Positions 23,651-35,482 of a stretch of 64,000 nt of DNA are shown here, in pieces. Under the pieces are notes generated by a model. That model did no database searches. It was not told the DNA's origin and worked only from the letters and a program-made list of their open reading frames with translations. Each line of letters opens with the position of its first letter. Positions within the stretch are counted from its first letter, which is position 1. Source of the DNA: Halobacillus campisalis (GTDB lineage: Bacteria > Bacillota > Bacilli > Bacillales > Halobacillaceae); NCBI RefSeq assembly GCF_030345335.1, contig NZ_JAPVRC010000004.1:186001-250000 (forward strand), in the 5' to 3' direction. The translations under genes were made by a program, and so were the position numbers.

Positions 23651-23821
23651 TATATGATAAGAAAACTAACTTTTTGTGTGACTTTCTATTATTTTTTATA
23701 GTCATCTTCCTCTATTAAAAGAATAAGGGGTTATAACTATACCTTGTAAAGAGTCCGGAATATGTTATTGCTGATATAGAGCTTATTTAGGACTTTTTTT
23801 AAAAATAAAGGAGTAAATAAA

Positions 23822-24121
23822 ATGACGAACGACAAAGTCCAACTGGATAGAATAGTAGAGTTTGCATCCAATTTAATTGAGGGGTTAGAAAATACAGATA
23901 GCTTTCCAGTCATTGCAGAAGAGAAGAGCATTGAAACAGACTCACTCATTAAAGGTAGTGAAATTATTGATAAGAAACATAATCTTCAAAATGCTGAAAG
24001 TTCAGACAATCTTATACATGAAGTTTACAAATTTAATAAGCAAGTCCAAGAATTGAAAAATCAAATGAGTGAAATTCGAGCTCAATATACAAAGCTTACA
24101 AAATTACTAAAAAATTCTTGA
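23822..24121 (+). CDS. Hypothetical protein with C-terminal coiled coil, 99 aa
   Basis: I do not recognise a family. The ATG follows AAAGGAGTAAATAAA. The product is hydrophilic; about residues 65-97 (HEVYKFNKQVQELKNQMSEI onward) read as a coiled coil, while the middle is acidic and probably disordered. No signal peptide or membrane span. It stands alone between a terminator and the glpF leader. Confidence 0.6.
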   Translation: MTNDKVQLDRIVEFASNLIEGLENTDSFPVIAEEKSIETDSLIKGSEIIDKKHNLQNAESSDNLIHEVYKFNKQVQELKNQMSEIRAQYTKLTKLLKNS

Positions 24122-24158
24122 TTAGAACATTCCATGATTCCTTATAATCTACTTACTA

Positions 24159-24187
24159 TTGACAGCGTTTTCAAAATGAGTTAAATT
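24159..24187 (+). promoter_or_regulatory. glpF promoter overlapped by a cre-like site
   Basis: -35 TTGACA (24159-24164) and -10 TTAAAT/TAAATT near 24181-24187. TGACAGCGTTTTCA at 24160-24173 matches the CcpA cre consensus TGWAANCGNTNWCA with one mismatch and covers the -35, so catabolite repression of glycerol uptake is expected. Confidence 0.7.
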
Positions 24188-24222
24188 GATTACAACAAGT
24201 TAACTATGTGACGGAGATACGG

Positions 24223-24286
24223 AGACTCACACGAGATTTAGTACTGCATATGCGCGGAGTACTTTAATTTAGTGTGGGTCTTTTTT
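24223..24286 (+). promoter_or_regulatory. Leader terminator/antiterminator of glpFK (GlpP type)
   Basis: AGACTCACAC (24223-24232) pairs with GTGTGGGTCT (24272-24281), followed by TTTTTT, forming a terminator in the leader before the glpF start. A hairpin-forming inner region (AGTACTGCATATGCGCGGAGTACT-like, 24239-24262) fills the loop. In B. subtilis, GlpP with glycerol-3-P prevents termination at such leaders; no glpP lies in this window. Confidence 0.75.
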
Positions 24287-24327
24287 GTACTAACATAGTT
24301 GACTGGGAAAAAGGAGGAGAAAAAAAC

Positions 24328-25158
24328 ATGTCGGAATTTGCTGCAGAATTGATTGGGACGATGATTCTCATTATTTTCGGGGGAGGAGTCGTCGGAGGAG
24401 TCGTACTAAAGGATTCTAAAGCTGAAGGGGCCGGCTGGGTCGTCATCACGATCGGATGGGGACTAGCAGTTGCGATGGGGGTATATGCAGTAGGTAATTT
24501 TTCTGGTGCGCATATCAACCCGGCAGTGACCTTAGGATTTGCAGCTATCGGCGAATTTGAATGGGCAAAAGTCCCTCTGTATATTACCGCCCAAATGATT
24601 GGGGCTTTCATTGGAGGAGCTATCGTATTTTTCAACTACTTACCACATTGGAAGAAAACAAAAGATCAAGGAGCGAAATTAGCAGTGTTTTCAACCGACC
24701 CTGCAGTAAGAAGTCCTTTTTCAAACTTAGTCAGTGAAATGGTCGGAACGTTTGTTTTATTAATGGGTTTACTATTTATTGGTGCCAATGAATTTACTGA
24801 TGGTTTGAACCCGCTTATTGTAGGTGCATTGATTATAGCGATTGGGATGTCCTTAGGCGGCGCTACTGGTTATGCGATTAACCCTGCGCGAGATTTGGGG
24901 CCAAGAATTGCACACGCCCTTCTTCCTATTCCAGGTAAAGGCGGATCCGACTGGGGATATGCCTGGATTCCGATTGTAGGACCGATTCTCGGAGGAATTT
25001 ATGGCGCTGTATTTTACAATGCCCTGTTCCTAGGAAACTTTAGTGCACTGTTTTGGATAATGAGTATTATCGTTGCTGGTATTCTACTAGGAGCCGCTTC
25101 GTCAGAGCTTAAAAAAGAGCATACACCAGCCGATCAAATCGAAGAAAAAGTAGTCTAA
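24328..25158 (+). CDS. glpF: Glycerol uptake facilitator (aquaglyceroporin)
   Basis: 276 aa from the ATG at 24328 (SD AAGGAGGAG). Six-helix MIP-family channel with two NPA boxes, HINPAVTLG (first half) and AINPARDLGPR (second half); the Asp after the second NPA box (NPARD) is typical of glycerol-conducting members. Passive glycerol entry, coupled to phosphorylation by GlpK encoded 26 bp downstream. Confidence 0.95.
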   Translation: MSEFAAELIGTMILIIFGGGVVGGVVLKDSKAEGAGWVVITIGWGLAVAMGVYAVGNFSGAHINPAVTLGFAAIGEFEWAKVPLYITAQMIGAFIGGAIVFFNYLPHWKKTKDQGAKLAVFSTDPAVRSPFSNLVSEMVGTFVLLMGLLFIGANEFTDGLNPLIVGALIIAIGMSLGGATGYAINPARDLGPRIAHALLPIPGKGGSDWGYAWIPIVGPILGGIYGAVFYNALFLGNFSALFWIMSIIVAGILLGAASSELKKEHTPADQIEEKVV

Positions 25159-25169
25159 TTATATAATAA

Positions 25170-26678
<1,509 letters not shown>

Positions 26679-26684
26679 TAGACG

Positions 26685-26717
26685 AAAGAGCAGTCGATGG
26701 TATCGGCTGCTCTTTTT
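26685..26717 (+). terminator. Terminator after glpK
   Basis: AAAGAGCAG / CTGCTCTTT arms around a 13-nt loop, followed by T residues. Confidence 0.85.
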
Positions 26718-26728
26718 GAAACGGGCAA

Positions 26729-27004
26729 TTAGATAGTGTCAGTGTCTATTAGAGTGTCAAATAGTTTTGAAGCTTCCTCTAGTAAGTCATTATTATTGTT
26801 GAGAAGACTAAAAACGGTGTTGGAGTCCAGGTTATATAACACCAAAAATACGATCAAGAAAAGTAAATGGTCGGTATTACTATCTTCTTCTTTGGAATAA
26901 TTGCTTCCTCCAACACTATTAGAGTTTTGCTGAAGCTGTTCTTTTAATCGTGTAACTTCCGCTTCCAGTTCATATATTTTTTTGTGATTATCGTAAGCAG
27001 TCAT
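26729..27004 (-). CDS. Hypothetical protein, 91 aa
   Basis: SD AAAAGGGGGG precedes the ATG at a suitable distance. Residues 5-27 (DNHKKIYELEAEVTRLKEQL) look like a short coiled coil, residues 45-65 (DHLLFLIVFLVLYNLDSNTV, partly) are hydrophobic and may be one membrane helix or a buried strand, and the end is acidic. No family recognised. Confidence 0.55.
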   Translation of the reverse strand: MTAYDNHKKIYELEAEVTRLKEQLQQNSNSVGGSNYSKEEDSNTDHLLFLIVFLVLYNLDSNTVFSLLNNNNDLLEEASKLFDTLIDTDTI

Positions 27005-27077
27005 TCAAAATCCCCCCTTTTATTTATACTATGAGCAGGATGGATAAAAGAAAGGGTGGGTGACTGACATTGGACAT

Positions 27078-27114
27078 AAAAATACCCACTCCCTTGCAAA
27101 GGAATGGGTATTTT
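27078..27114 (-). terminator. Terminator after murB
   Basis: AAAATACCCA..CC / GG.TGGGTATTTT stem with a GCAA loop, T-rich on both strands. Confidence 0.8.
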
Positions 27115-27116
27115 AA

Positions 27117-28040
27117 TTATGAAGAAAGGTCTTCGCCGATAATGCGTACTTCTCTCTCCAAATCAACTCCGAATTTTTCTTTGACCGTCTTTTGGACGTG
27201 TTCAATCAAGGAAATATAGTCGGATGTCGTTGCGTTATTTTTATTCACAATGAAACCAGCATGCTTAGTAGATACTTCTGCTCCGCCGATCGTTGTACCT
27301 TGTAACTGGCTATCCTGAATAAGTTTTCCAGCAAAATAACCTGGGGGCCTTTTAAAAACACTTCCGCATGATGGATATTCTAAAGGTTGTTTTGATTCTC
27401 TTTTATAAGTCAGGTCATCCATTACCTCTTTAATGTCCTCATACTTAGCAGGCTTCAAGCTGAATGTGGCTTCAATGACGATGTCTTTATTTTTTTCGAT
27501 ATTACTCGTTCGATAGTCGAGTTCCAGGTCGGAAGCGAGGCGTTTGACTAATTCACCATGTTTATCAATCACATATGCGTAGTCAAGCACGTCTTTGATC
27601 TCTCCACCGTAAGCACCGGCATTCATGTATAAAGCTCCTCCGACAGTCCCAGGGATGCCGCAGGCAAATTCCAGGCCCGATAATTTTTCATTTAAGGCAT
27701 GACGAGAAGCGTCAATGATTCTTGCACCGCTTTGAGCAACTACAGTTGTGCCGTCTGTTGAGATGTCGTTCAGCTGTTTCAAGCTTATAATGATTCCACG
27801 GATTCCTCCGTCTTTAATGATCAAGTTCGAACCATTTCCTAGCAGCATAAACGGAATATTTTCTTCATTTGAAAATTTCACGACTTTTTGAATCTCTTCA
27901 AAACTAGTAGGTGTTATGAAAAAATCCGCTCTGCCTCCAAGCTTCGTATATAAGTGATTTTTCAGCAATTCATCTACTTTTACATTATCTTTTTTCACTA
28001 ATTCTAATAACTTATCGTGAATTTTTTGTTTGTTATTCAT
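27117..28040 (-). CDS. murB: UDP-N-acetylenolpyruvoylglucosamine reductase
   Basis: 307-aa FAD enzyme of peptidoglycan precursor synthesis. FAD-binding [45 protein letters not shown] (shown in part as [20 protein letters not shown]), catalytic-Ser region [13 protein letters not shown] and C-terminal [17 protein letters not shown] are all present; this is the type IIb form usual in Firmicutes. The ATG at 28040 was chosen since AGGA lies about 9 nt upstream and the longer frame adds an unrelated leader. It uses NADPH to form UDP-MurNAc. Confidence 0.93.
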   Translation of the reverse strand: MNNKQKIHDKLLELVKKDNVKVDELLKNHLYTKLGGRADFFITPTSFEEIQKVVKFSNEENIPFMLLGNGSNLIIKDGGIRGIIISLKQLNDISTDGTTVVAQSGARIIDASRHALNEKLSGLEFACGIPGTVGGALYMNAGAYGGEIKDVLDYAYVIDKHGELVKRLASDLELDYRTSNIEKNKDIVIEATFSLKPAKYEDIKEVMDDLTYKRESKQPLEYPSCGSVFKRPPGYFAGKLIQDSQLQGTTIGGAEVSTKHAGFIVNKNNATTSDYISLIEHVQKTVKEKFGVDLEREVRIIGEDLSS

Positions 28041-28336
28041 GCACACCATTCCTATAAAATAGTTATCTTCATTATTGAAGTGTATAACAAAAAGCTGAGG
28101 AATCAAAGCATTTTAACAAATTTTAAGTATATAAAACAGCAAGTATATGCAATTTATTATATTATATGGATTTTTTGAAAAAAGTTACACTTATTTTGAA
28201 AGCGCTATATCAACAAGAAAGTTCCTTATATTCAGAAAATTGATTGCGAACCCTGTCGTAAATCTGTATCATCATTGTAAGTGGATGTTTTTATTCAAAT
28301 TAAACCATGCATTTCATATAAGGAAGGATGAGAATA

Positions 28337-30028
28337 GTGGACGAAAAAAAAGACTTGAGAATCAGAAGTAAAGTCATCAGTGAAGGTGTTAACCGAGTCC
28401 CTAACCGTTCGATGCTGCGAGCTGTAGGATTTAAGGATGAAGATTTCAAGAAACCAATGATCGGGATTGCGAGCACATGGAGTGAGGTAACCCCATGTAA
28501 CGTACATATAGATGATTTGGCCAGGCATGCAAAATCAGGTGCCGCCAATAATGGCGGTGCTCCAATGATTTTTAATACGATAACCGTTTCTGACGGAATT
28601 GCGATGGGGCATGAAGGAATGCATTATTCCTTACCGAGCCGTGAAATTATCGCTGATTCGATTGAAACGGTCTCCAATGCAGAACGCCTGGATGGCGTCG
28701 TAGCAATTGGAGGGTGTGATAAAACGACTCCGGGTTGCTTAATGGCCATCAGTCGGATGAATGTTCCTTCCGTTTATGTATATGGCGGCACGATACAACC
28801 TGGAAAATTGAATGGGAAAGATATTGATATTGTATCTTCCTTCGAAGCTGTCGGGCAATATCATGAAGGGAATATAAATGAGGAAGAATTACACAACGTA
28901 GAGTGTCATGCGTGTCCTGGAGCTGGAGCATGCGGAGGAATGTATACAGCGAATACCATGGCTTCAGCTGTTGAAGCATTGGGAATGAGTATTCCTGGAT
29001 CTTCTTCCACTCCAGCTGTTAACGACTACAAAGAAAAAGAGTGTGAACAAGCTGGTGAAATGGTCATTAATTTACTTGAGAAAGAGATTTATCCAAGCGA
29101 TATCATGACAAAGGAAGCTTTTGAAAATGCTATAACTGTAGTCATGGCTTTAGGCGGGTCCACGAATGCATTTTTACATTTAACAGCAATGGCTCATTCT
29201 GCAGGTGTAGATCTATCGCTTGACGATTTTGAGCGAGTGCGTCTAAATGTTCCTCACATCGCAGATATGAAGCCGAGCGGTAAATATGTCATGCAGGATT
29301 TATACGAGAGCGGTGGAGTTCCGGCTGTCATGAAGCTGCTACACGAACAAGGACTTCTTCACGGAGACTGCTTGACCGTAACTGGGAAAACAATAGCTGA
29401 AAACTTGGCGGAAGCGGAACCTTTAAAAGAAGGACAGAAGGTCATCGTACCTTTTGATGAGCCAATCAAACCGAATGGCCCACTTGTTCTCTTGCGCGGG
29501 AACCTTGCTCCTGAAGGCGCTGTAGCGAAAATGTCCGGTCAAAAAGCAAGCCGCTTTGAAGGCCCGGCACGCGTATTCGACAGCGAAGCGGAAGCTACCA
29601 CTGCTATTGTGGACAACAAAGTGAAAGAAGGCGATGTCGTCGTTATTCGTAATGTCGGCCCTAAAGGTGGACCAGGGATGCCTGAAATGCTTTCCATTAC
29701 AGCGATGATTGTAGGAAAAGGACTGGGTGGTAAAGTGGCTTTATTGACTGATGGCCGATTCTCAGGAGGATCGCACGGGTTTGTCATTGGACACGTAGCT
29801 CCAGAAGCCTTTGTCGGCGGACCAGTAGGATTGCTGCAAGAAGGAGATACTATTACTATAGATAGTGAAACACAGCAAATCAATTTCGATGTTACTGACG
29901 ATGAGCTTAATAAGCGGCGAAAAGAATGGGTTCAACCTGAACCAAGACATAAGAGAGGTATGCTTGCGAAGTATACACGTCTCGTCTCTTCTTCTGCTAA
30001 AGGTGCAGTTACGGATCTTGAAGAATAA
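28337..30028 (+). CDS. ilvD: Dihydroxy-acid dehydratase
   Basis: About 563 aa. Fe-S cysteine motifs are [13 protein letters not shown] and [20 protein letters not shown]; also [19 protein letters not shown] near the C-terminus. It dehydrates dihydroxy-isovalerate and -methylvalerate in valine/isoleucine synthesis. An ATG at 28328 directly abuts the SD (AGGAAGG), so the GTG at 28337, 9 nt from it, is the more likely start. It stands alone: no other ilv or leu gene is near, and no T-box leader was seen. Confidence 0.94.
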   Translation: MDEKKDLRIRSKVISEGVNRVPNRSMLRAVGFKDEDFKKPMIGIASTWSEVTPCNVHIDDLARHAKSGAANNGGAPMIFNTITVSDGIAMGHEGMHYSLPSREIIADSIETVSNAERLDGVVAIGGCDKTTPGCLMAISRMNVPSVYVYGGTIQPGKLNGKDIDIVSSFEAVGQYHEGNINEEELHNVECHACPGAGACGGMYTANTMASAVEALGMSIPGSSSTPAVNDYKEKECEQAGEMVINLLEKEIYPSDIMTKEAFENAITVVMALGGSTNAFLHLTAMAHSAGVDLSLDDFERVRLNVPHIADMKPSGKYVMQDLYESGGVPAVMKLLHEQGLLHGDCLTVTGKTIAENLAEAEPLKEGQKVIVPFDEPIKPNGPLVLLRGNLAPEGAVAKMSGQKASRFEGPARVFDSEAEATTAIVDNKVKEGDVVVIRNVGPKGGPGMPEMLSITAMIVGKGLGGKVALLTDGRFSGGSHGFVIGHVAPEAFVGGPVGLLQEGDTITIDSETQQINFDVTDDELNKRRKEWVQPEPRHKRGMLAKYTRLVSSSAKGAVTDLEE

Positions 30029-30034
30029 ACTTAC

Positions 30035-30066
30035 AAGGGGACCTCATAAGGAGGCCCCCTTTTTTA
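30035..30066 (+). terminator. Terminator after ilvD
   Basis: AAGGGG.CCTC ATAAG GAGG.CCCCTT stem followed by TTTTT. Confidence 0.9.
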
Positions 30067-30208
30067 TTTGAAAAATAAATTTCCTTGAGGGTTTTTAAGC
30101 GAATCACTTACGAGGAAAACTTTAATTCAAACATTTTCGTGAAGATAGAAAAATACTCGCTTTTAGGTGGAGGAACGTTTAAGCGTCGTCTATTCGTTTT
30201 TTCCTTTA

Positions 30209-30660
30209 TTAAATTTCAATGTTGATTATCATATAAGCTCCCTTTAGTGGAAGACTCAGTTTCGAGATGCTTGGACTGTTGTTTCCGCTATGTTTAACAG
30301 AGGGAAGAGCTCCGGGAAATCACTCCCTTTCCGTGGGAGCGCAGTGAGCCTCCTCGAGCTTCGCTCTCCGGGGTCTCACCAAGCACTCTCTTCCCACAGG
30401 AGTCTCGCGATTTCCCGGAGCTCTTTGCGATGATTAAGGGGTACGGAAACGCCGATTTCAGTATGACAGATGCTGCTGCGCTACAGTTATGATAAAAGCT
30501 TGATATTGAGCGGTTTATTCCCATAAACAATCGCTTCATCAAAAAACAAACAAGGATGTTAGTATGCTGATTGTTATAAACATGCGGTCCATGTTGAACA
30601 CTTTGATGTGGAGCACAATATTCTCACTGGACAGGGATAAAGAAGACGCTCCTTCTTGCA
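30209..30660. repeat. Palindromic interspersed repeat, copy B
   Basis: Left end TTAAATTTCAATGTTG..ATCATATAAGCTC matches copy D at 52330. Then GGAAGACTCAGTTTCGAGA, a core hairpin with perfect 16-bp arms (30306-30321 AGAGCTCCGGGAAATC and its complement at 30409-30424) and a tail (TTGATGTGGAGC to GGACAGGGATAAA, about 30602-30641) also alike to copy D. With copy C it fills most of the gene-free stretch 30029-31194; 30067-30208 and 30661-30840 hold nothing I can name. Confidence 0.8.
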
Positions 30661-30840
30661 AAACGGGTTCATTTCTAGCTTACTTTCATGTAAATGAAAA
30701 GCCTATTGGATAGTTAGTTTTTTTAAAAACAACCGGTTGAATTATTCTGCAAACGTTGGTAAAAGGGAGTTTCTGCTTCTCATTTCTTAGATCAGTCCCG
30801 TTTTAAGTTAGGGATTTTAGGAATGTGTTGGCGGAGATAA

Positions 30841-31092
30841 AGATAATTCAAAGAACTGTATAAGGGGGTTCGTTCATCTCATATCGATTGGTGTGGTTGG
30901 GAAGCTGCGAGACTCCCGTGGGAAAAGGATGTAGGCGAGATCCCACAGGGCTGAAAAGCCCGAGGAAGCTCGCCACTTCCCCCCACAGGAAAGCGAGTAG
31001 CTTCCCAACCACACCTAAATCTCAATACGGCAACGAACCCAGGTTATCTCGAATCTGAGTATTAAAGTATTCTGCCATATTGTGTAATAATC
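30841..31092. repeat. Palindromic interspersed repeat, copy C
   Basis: Inverse orientation relative to B. Core arms GGTGTGGTTGGGAAGCT (30890-30906) and its perfect complement (30999-31015), 17 bp. Inside are GCGAGACTCCCGTGGG and GGAAAGCGAG. The right end, TTCTGCCATATTGTGTAATAAT (31070-31091), is the complement of the GTTATTCAACAATATGGCAGG end of other copies. Confidence 0.8.
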
Positions 31093-31194
31093 TTTATTTT
31101 TAATAGATTTAAGTCTTGTATTTACCGGGTAGTTTCAGATATCCATATTGTGGTAAAGTACCGTGTGACTTACACTTAAGAAAGGGATGGATTC

Positions 31195-32127
31195 ATGATG
31201 AAACGGACAACTCTTGGACAATCAAATATTGAAGTAAATCCGATTGGACTAGGAACGAATGCGGTCGGTGGTCATAATATTTATCCGAATCTAGATGAAG
31301 AAGCGGGAAAAAGCGTAGTAAGAACTGCACTTGAGAATGGAATGACCTTTCTTGATACGGCTTTCATTTATGGTCCGGAGCGTTCTGAAGAACTTGTAGG
31401 TCAAGTAATGAAGGAATATGGACGCCGACATGAGATTATCCTTGCTACAAAAGGAGCTCATCAATTCAAGGGTGATGATGTCGTGTTCAACAATTCTCCA
31501 GACTTCCTGAAGGAGTCGGTGGATCAAAGTTTGCGTCGCCTCGGAACGGACTATATTGATTTATTTTACATTCACTTTCCTGATGAAGAGACTCCGAAAG
31601 ATGAAGCAGTGGGAGCATTGAAAGATTTAAAAGATGCAGGGAAAATTCGTTCTATCGGTGTCTCCAACTTTTCTTTGGAGCAATTGAAAGAAGCGAATAA
31701 AGATGGTCATGTCGATGTTATACAATCAGAATACAATTTATTAAATCGGGAAGCAGAAAAGGAAATGCTGCCTTATACAGCTGGCAATCAAATATCCTTT
31801 GTACCCTATTTTCCATTGGCTTCTGGATTACTTGCAGGAAAATATAATAAAAATACAACCTTTGATGATATCCGTGCAAAAAAACCAGAATTCCAAAGAG
31901 ACCGATTCAAACGTAACTTAGAAAAAGTCGAACGGGTACGGGAAATCGCAGATTCCAAAGGAGTGGAAACAGCTCATGTCGTGCTGGCGTGGTACTTGAC
32001 CCGAGAGTCGGTGGACGCTGTCATTCCGGGAGCGAAACGAAAAGAACAAGTCGTAGATAACCTGCGTACTTTAGAAGTCGAATTGACGAATGATGAAATC
32101 AAAAAAATTGATGAAATTTTTAAGTAA
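31195..32127 (+). CDS. Aldo/keto reductase
   Basis: 310-aa (beta/alpha)8 NADP(H) oxidoreductase of the IolS/YccK-like group. The tetrad residues are visible: Asp and Tyr in [14 protein letters not shown], Lys in ILATKGAHQ, His in FYIHFPDE. Cofactor segments [12 protein letters not shown] and [12 protein letters not shown] are present. Substrate unknown. ATG codons at 31195 and 31198 both fit the AAAGGGATGG site. Single gene between repeats and its own terminator. Confidence 0.88.
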   Translation: MMKRTTLGQSNIEVNPIGLGTNAVGGHNIYPNLDEEAGKSVVRTALENGMTFLDTAFIYGPERSEELVGQVMKEYGRRHEIILATKGAHQFKGDDVVFNNSPDFLKESVDQSLRRLGTDYIDLFYIHFPDEETPKDEAVGALKDLKDAGKIRSIGVSNFSLEQLKEANKDGHVDVIQSEYNLLNREAEKEMLPYTAGNQISFVPYFPLASGLLAGKYNKNTTFDDIRAKKPEFQRDRFKRNLEKVERVREIADSKGVETAHVVLAWYLTRESVDAVIPGAKRKEQVVDNLRTLEVELTNDEIKKIDEIFK

Positions 32128-32139
32128 TATATATAGATG

Positions 32140-32168
32140 GCCCGCCTCTGTTACAGGCGGGCTTTTTA
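32140..32168 (+). terminator. Terminator after the aldo/keto reductase
   Basis: GCCCGCCT / AGGCGGGC arms around CTGTTAC, followed by TTTTTATT. Confidence 0.9.
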
Positions 32169-32304
32169 TTATGGAGTCTTTCTTTTATTGAATGGGAGCG
32201 GGCTCGATTTTCACGTGCCTATATAATTTTTAAAAAATTCACTGCTGTAAACCGCGCTATCAGTGCACTCTTGAATTAATTGTCAAAAAAATTAAAATTT
32301 AGGG

Positions 32305-32345
32305 TTGCAATTTCAGATCATCAATCGTACACTGTTTTATAACAG
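32305..32345 (+). promoter_or_regulatory. Promoter and palindromic operator of the glyoxylate operon
   Basis: -35 TTGCAA (32305-32310), 17-bp spacer, -10 TACACT (32328-32333). The near-palindrome CTGTTTTATAACAG (32332-32345) covers the -10 and start point, suiting a repressor site. A related half-site CTGTTATAC lies at about 32362. The regulator is not identified. Confidence 0.6.
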
Positions 32346-32390
32346 ATAGTAAATATTAAAACTGTTATACAAAAATAGGAGGAATAGAAA

Positions 32391-32516
32391 ATGAAAACAA
32401 ACCAAACAAGAAGAAACGCAGGAGTACCTTGTCCCCAGTGTGGAACTGAAGTAGAAGGCGGAAACTACACATATATGATGGAATGTAATCGTTGTCTTTC
32501 AAAGACAGAAGAATAG
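32391..32516 (+). CDS. Zinc-ribbon micro-protein, 41 aa
   Basis: SD ATAGGAGG with good spacing. The product has two CxxC pairs, CPQC (14-17) and CNRC (32-35), separated by 14 residues, typical of a one-zinc ribbon; the ends are charged. It is the first frame behind the glyoxylate promoter and 68 bp before aceB, so it is likely co-transcribed. Function unknown. Confidence 0.7.
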   Translation: MKTNQTRRNAGVPCPQCGTEVEGGNYTYMMECNRCLSKTEE

Positions 32517-32528
32517 TTATGTAATATC

Positions 32529-32540
32529 TGTTATATAACA
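32529..32540 (+). promoter_or_regulatory. Perfect palindrome before aceB
   Basis: TGTTATATAACA is a perfect 12-bp palindrome sharing the TGTTATA/TATAACA half-sites of the operator at 32332. A further TATAACA occurs at about 32565-32572, just before the aceB SD. It may be a second regulator site. Confidence 0.45.
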
Positions 32541-32584
32541 TAAAGATAAAATAGTTATTAATATATAACAAAGGTGGTTTGTGA

Positions 32585-34171
32585 ATGAGAACAGAAACAA
32601 AGGGAGTACAAATAAAAGGACCAATGAACAAACAGTTTGAGAATATTTTAACTGAAGATGCTCTATCTTTTTTAGAGCATCTTCACAATACATTCGAGTC
32701 AAAGAGAAAAAAACTGCTGACGAGACGTCACGAGATTCAACAGCAGTTGAACAAAGGACAAAAGCTTGATTTCAAAAAAGAAACGAAACACATACGAGAA
32801 GGAAATTGGACGGTAGCTCCGATCCCTGAGGATCTTAAAGATCGTAGGGTAGAGATAACAGGTCCTGTAGATAGAAAAATGGTGATCAATGGTTTGAACT
32901 CTGGAGCTAAAGTATTCATGGCTGATTTTGAAGATGCTAATTCACCGAGTTGGGAAAATAATATAAACGGCCAAGTCAATTTAAAAGATGCAGTAGACCG
33001 AAAGATCGATTTCAAGAACGCCGACGGAAAACTGTACCAGTTGAACAATAACCCAGCTGTACTTAAGGTCCGTCCTCGAGGATGGCATCTGGTAGAAAAG
33101 TACTTAACAGTAAACGAAGAACCTGTTTCAGCGAGCATCGTCGATTTTGGATTATATTTTTTCCACAATTCAAAGAGATTGATTAAAAATGGATCTGGTC
33201 CATATTTTTATCTTCCAAAGTTAGAACACCACGAAGAAGCTAAACTATGGAATGAAATTTTTATAGAGGCTCAAAACTATTTGAAAATACCTCAAGGTAC
33301 TATTAAGGCGACTGCCTTACTGGAAACACTGCCGGCAGCTTTTGAAATGGATGAAATTCTCTACGAGTTGAAGGAACATTCAGCTGGACTGAATTGTGGA
33401 AGGTGGGATTATATTTTCAGCTATTTGAAAATGTTCCGTCAGGATCCAAACATGATCTTACCGGACAGATCCCAGGTGACGATGGAAGTCCCGTTTATGC
33501 GAGCATATTCTCAACTAGTTATTAAAACGTGTCATAAGCGAGGTATTCATGCGATGGGCGGCATGGCAGCGCAAATTCCTGTTAAAAACGATCTTGAAAA
33601 AAATGAATCCGCTTTCGAAAAAGTGATAACTGATAAGCATCGTGAGGTTAGGGATGGCCACGACGGGACGTGGGTCGCCCACCCGGGCATGGTGGGGACA
33701 GCATTGGAAGTGTTTAACACAGGTATGCCGGAAGCGAACCAAATATCTAAAAAACGAAACGATGTTCATGTGACTGCTGAGCAGTTAGTCGAAGTGCCAG
33801 AAGGAGAAATTACCGAACATGGTCTCCGTACGAATATCAATGTAGGTATTCTTTATATTGCTTCATGGCTCGGAGGAAAAGGAGCGGCACCAATTCATAA
33901 TCTTATGGAAGATGCAGCGACTGCGGAAATATCAAGGGCTCAAGTATGGCATTGGATTCGCCACCCCCAAGGAAAAATCGGGGATGAAGACATTACTTTA
34001 GAGCTAGTGCAGGAAATTTTAGAAGAGGAATTGGCGAAAATTAAGCAGTTAGTTGGGGAGCAGCAGTATAACAATGGGCATTACCATCAAGCTTCACAGA
34101 TTTTTAAAGAACTGATCGAAGAAGATGAATTTGCTGAGTTTCTTACTTTGAAAGCCTATAAATATCTTTAG
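32585..34171 (+). CDS. aceB: Malate synthase A
   Basis: 528 aa, the length of the AceB/isoform A group. It contains VMADFEDANSPSWENN (as FMADFEDANSP), VRPRGWHL, GLNCGRWDYIFSYLKMFR, MRAYSQLVIKTCHKRG, HAMGGMAAQIP and WVAHPGMVGTA. It condenses glyoxylate with acetyl-CoA to malate. The partner isocitrate lyase starts 12 bp downstream, giving a complete glyoxylate shunt for growth on acetate or fatty acids; B. subtilis 168 lacks it. SD AAAGGTGG. Confidence 0.96.
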   Translation: MRTETKGVQIKGPMNKQFENILTEDALSFLEHLHNTFESKRKKLLTRRHEIQQQLNKGQKLDFKKETKHIREGNWTVAPIPEDLKDRRVEITGPVDRKMVINGLNSGAKVFMADFEDANSPSWENNINGQVNLKDAVDRKIDFKNADGKLYQLNNNPAVLKVRPRGWHLVEKYLTVNEEPVSASIVDFGLYFFHNSKRLIKNGSGPYFYLPKLEHHEEAKLWNEIFIEAQNYLKIPQGTIKATALLETLPAAFEMDEILYELKEHSAGLNCGRWDYIFSYLKMFRQDPNMILPDRSQVTMEVPFMRAYSQLVIKTCHKRGIHAMGGMAAQIPVKNDLEKNESAFEKVITDKHREVRDGHDGTWVAHPGMVGTALEVFNTGMPEANQISKKRNDVHVTAEQLVEVPEGEITEHGLRTNINVGILYIASWLGGKGAAPIHNLMEDAATAEISRAQVWHWIRHPQGKIGDEDITLELVQEILEEELAKIKQLVGEQQYNNGHYHQASQIFKELIEEDEFAEFLTLKAYKYL

Positions 34172-34183
34172 GGAGGAATACGA

Positions 34184-35476
34184 ATGAGAAATGAAAGAAT
34201 TGAGAATTTGCGCGATGAGTGGGAAAACAAAGAACGCTGGAATGGGGTTACTCGTCCTTATAATGCGGAAGAGGTCATCCGCCTTCGTGGCTCGATGGAT
34301 ATTGAGCATACGCTTGCAAAAAAAGGATCAGAAAAGTTGTGGAAACTACTCCATGAAGAAGATTATGTCCACGCTCTTGGGGCTTTGACTGGAAATCAGG
34401 CGATGCAGCAAGTAAAAGCTGGCCTGAAAGCCATCTACTTGAGTGGCTGGCAGGTAGCTGCCGATGCTAATTTATCTGGACATATGTATCCTGACCAAAG
34501 TTTATACCCGGCAAATAGTGTTCCTCAAGTAGTAAAAAGAATCAATCAAGCACTTCAGAGAGCTGACCAAATACATTACATGGAAGGAAAAGAAGATATC
34601 GACTGGTTCGCGCCAATCGTTGCCGATGCCGAAGCTGGGTTTGGCGGACAACTGAATGTTTTCGAATTGATGAAAGGAATGATTGAAGCAGGAGCAGCAG
34701 CTGTTCATTTCGAAGATCAATTGTCTTCTGAAAAAAAATGCGGACATCTTGGCGGAAAAGTACTTCTTCCTACTCAAACTGCAGTTAGAAATCTGATTTC
34801 AGCGAGGTTTGCAGCTGATACAATGGGAGTACAGACATTGATCATTGCCCGCACAGATGCAAATGCTGCCAATTTGATCACTAGTGATATAGACCCAGTC
34901 GATCATGAATTTATAACTGGGGAGCGGACGGCTGAGGGCTTTTACAAGACTAATGCCGGCATTGATCAAGCGATCGCCAGAGGTCTCGCTTATGCTCCTT
35001 ATGCGGACCTAGTATGGTGCGAAACATCAGAGCCTAATTTGGATGAGGCCCAGAAATTCGCCGAGGCTATCCACTCAGAATTTCCTGGGAAATTGTTAGC
35101 CTATAATTGTTCTCCATCTTTTAACTGGAAGAGTAAATTAGATGATGAAACAATTGCTCAATTTCAGCAGAAATTAGGTGAAATGGGATATAAATTCCAA
35201 TTCGTAACTCTTGCCGGCTTCCATTCCTTGAATCATGGGATGTTCGAACTGGCCCGCCAATATAAAGAACGCGGAATGGAAGCTTATTCAGAATTGCAGC
35301 AAGATGAATTTAACAGTGAGAAGTATGGCTATTCTGCTACTCGCCATCAGCGTGAGGTAGGAACAGGATATTTTGACGAAGTTGCCCAAGTCATTTCAGG
35401 TGGAACTTCTTCCACTACAGCATTGAAAGGTTCAACGGAAACCGATCAATTTAAGAGTGAAACTGTGAAATCATAA
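34184..35476 (+). CDS. aceA: Isocitrate lyase
   Basis: 430 aa. Catalytic [14 protein letters not shown] (Cys in the KKCGH motif), [52 protein letters not shown] and [14 protein letters not shown] are all intact. It splits isocitrate to glyoxylate and succinate. SD GGGAGGAATA. It ends the operon before a terminator. Confidence 0.96.
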   Translation: MRNERIENLRDEWENKERWNGVTRPYNAEEVIRLRGSMDIEHTLAKKGSEKLWKLLHEEDYVHALGALTGNQAMQQVKAGLKAIYLSGWQVAADANLSGHMYPDQSLYPANSVPQVVKRINQALQRADQIHYMEGKEDIDWFAPIVADAEAGFGGQLNVFELMKGMIEAGAAAVHFEDQLSSEKKCGHLGGKVLLPTQTAVRNLISARFAADTMGVQTLIIARTDANAANLITSDIDPVDHEFITGERTAEGFYKTNAGIDQAIARGLAYAPYADLVWCETSEPNLDEAQKFAEAIHSEFPGKLLAYNCSPSFNWKSKLDDETIAQFQQKLGEMGYKFQFVTLAGFHSLNHGMFELARQYKERGMEAYSELQQDEFNSEKYGYSATRHQREVGTGYFDEVAQVISGGTSSTTALKGSTETDQFKSETVKS

Positions 35477-35482
35477 TAGTTT

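Noticed and set aside
28107..28336. T-box leader for ilvD
   Set aside because: No specifier loop, no AGGGTGG-type T-box sequence and no terminator in the 220-bp leader.
30209..31092. CRISPR array or rho-independent terminators in the GC-rich inverted repeats
   Set aside because: Copies are not regularly spaced, have no unique equal-length spacers, no cas genes are near, and no T runs follow the stems.
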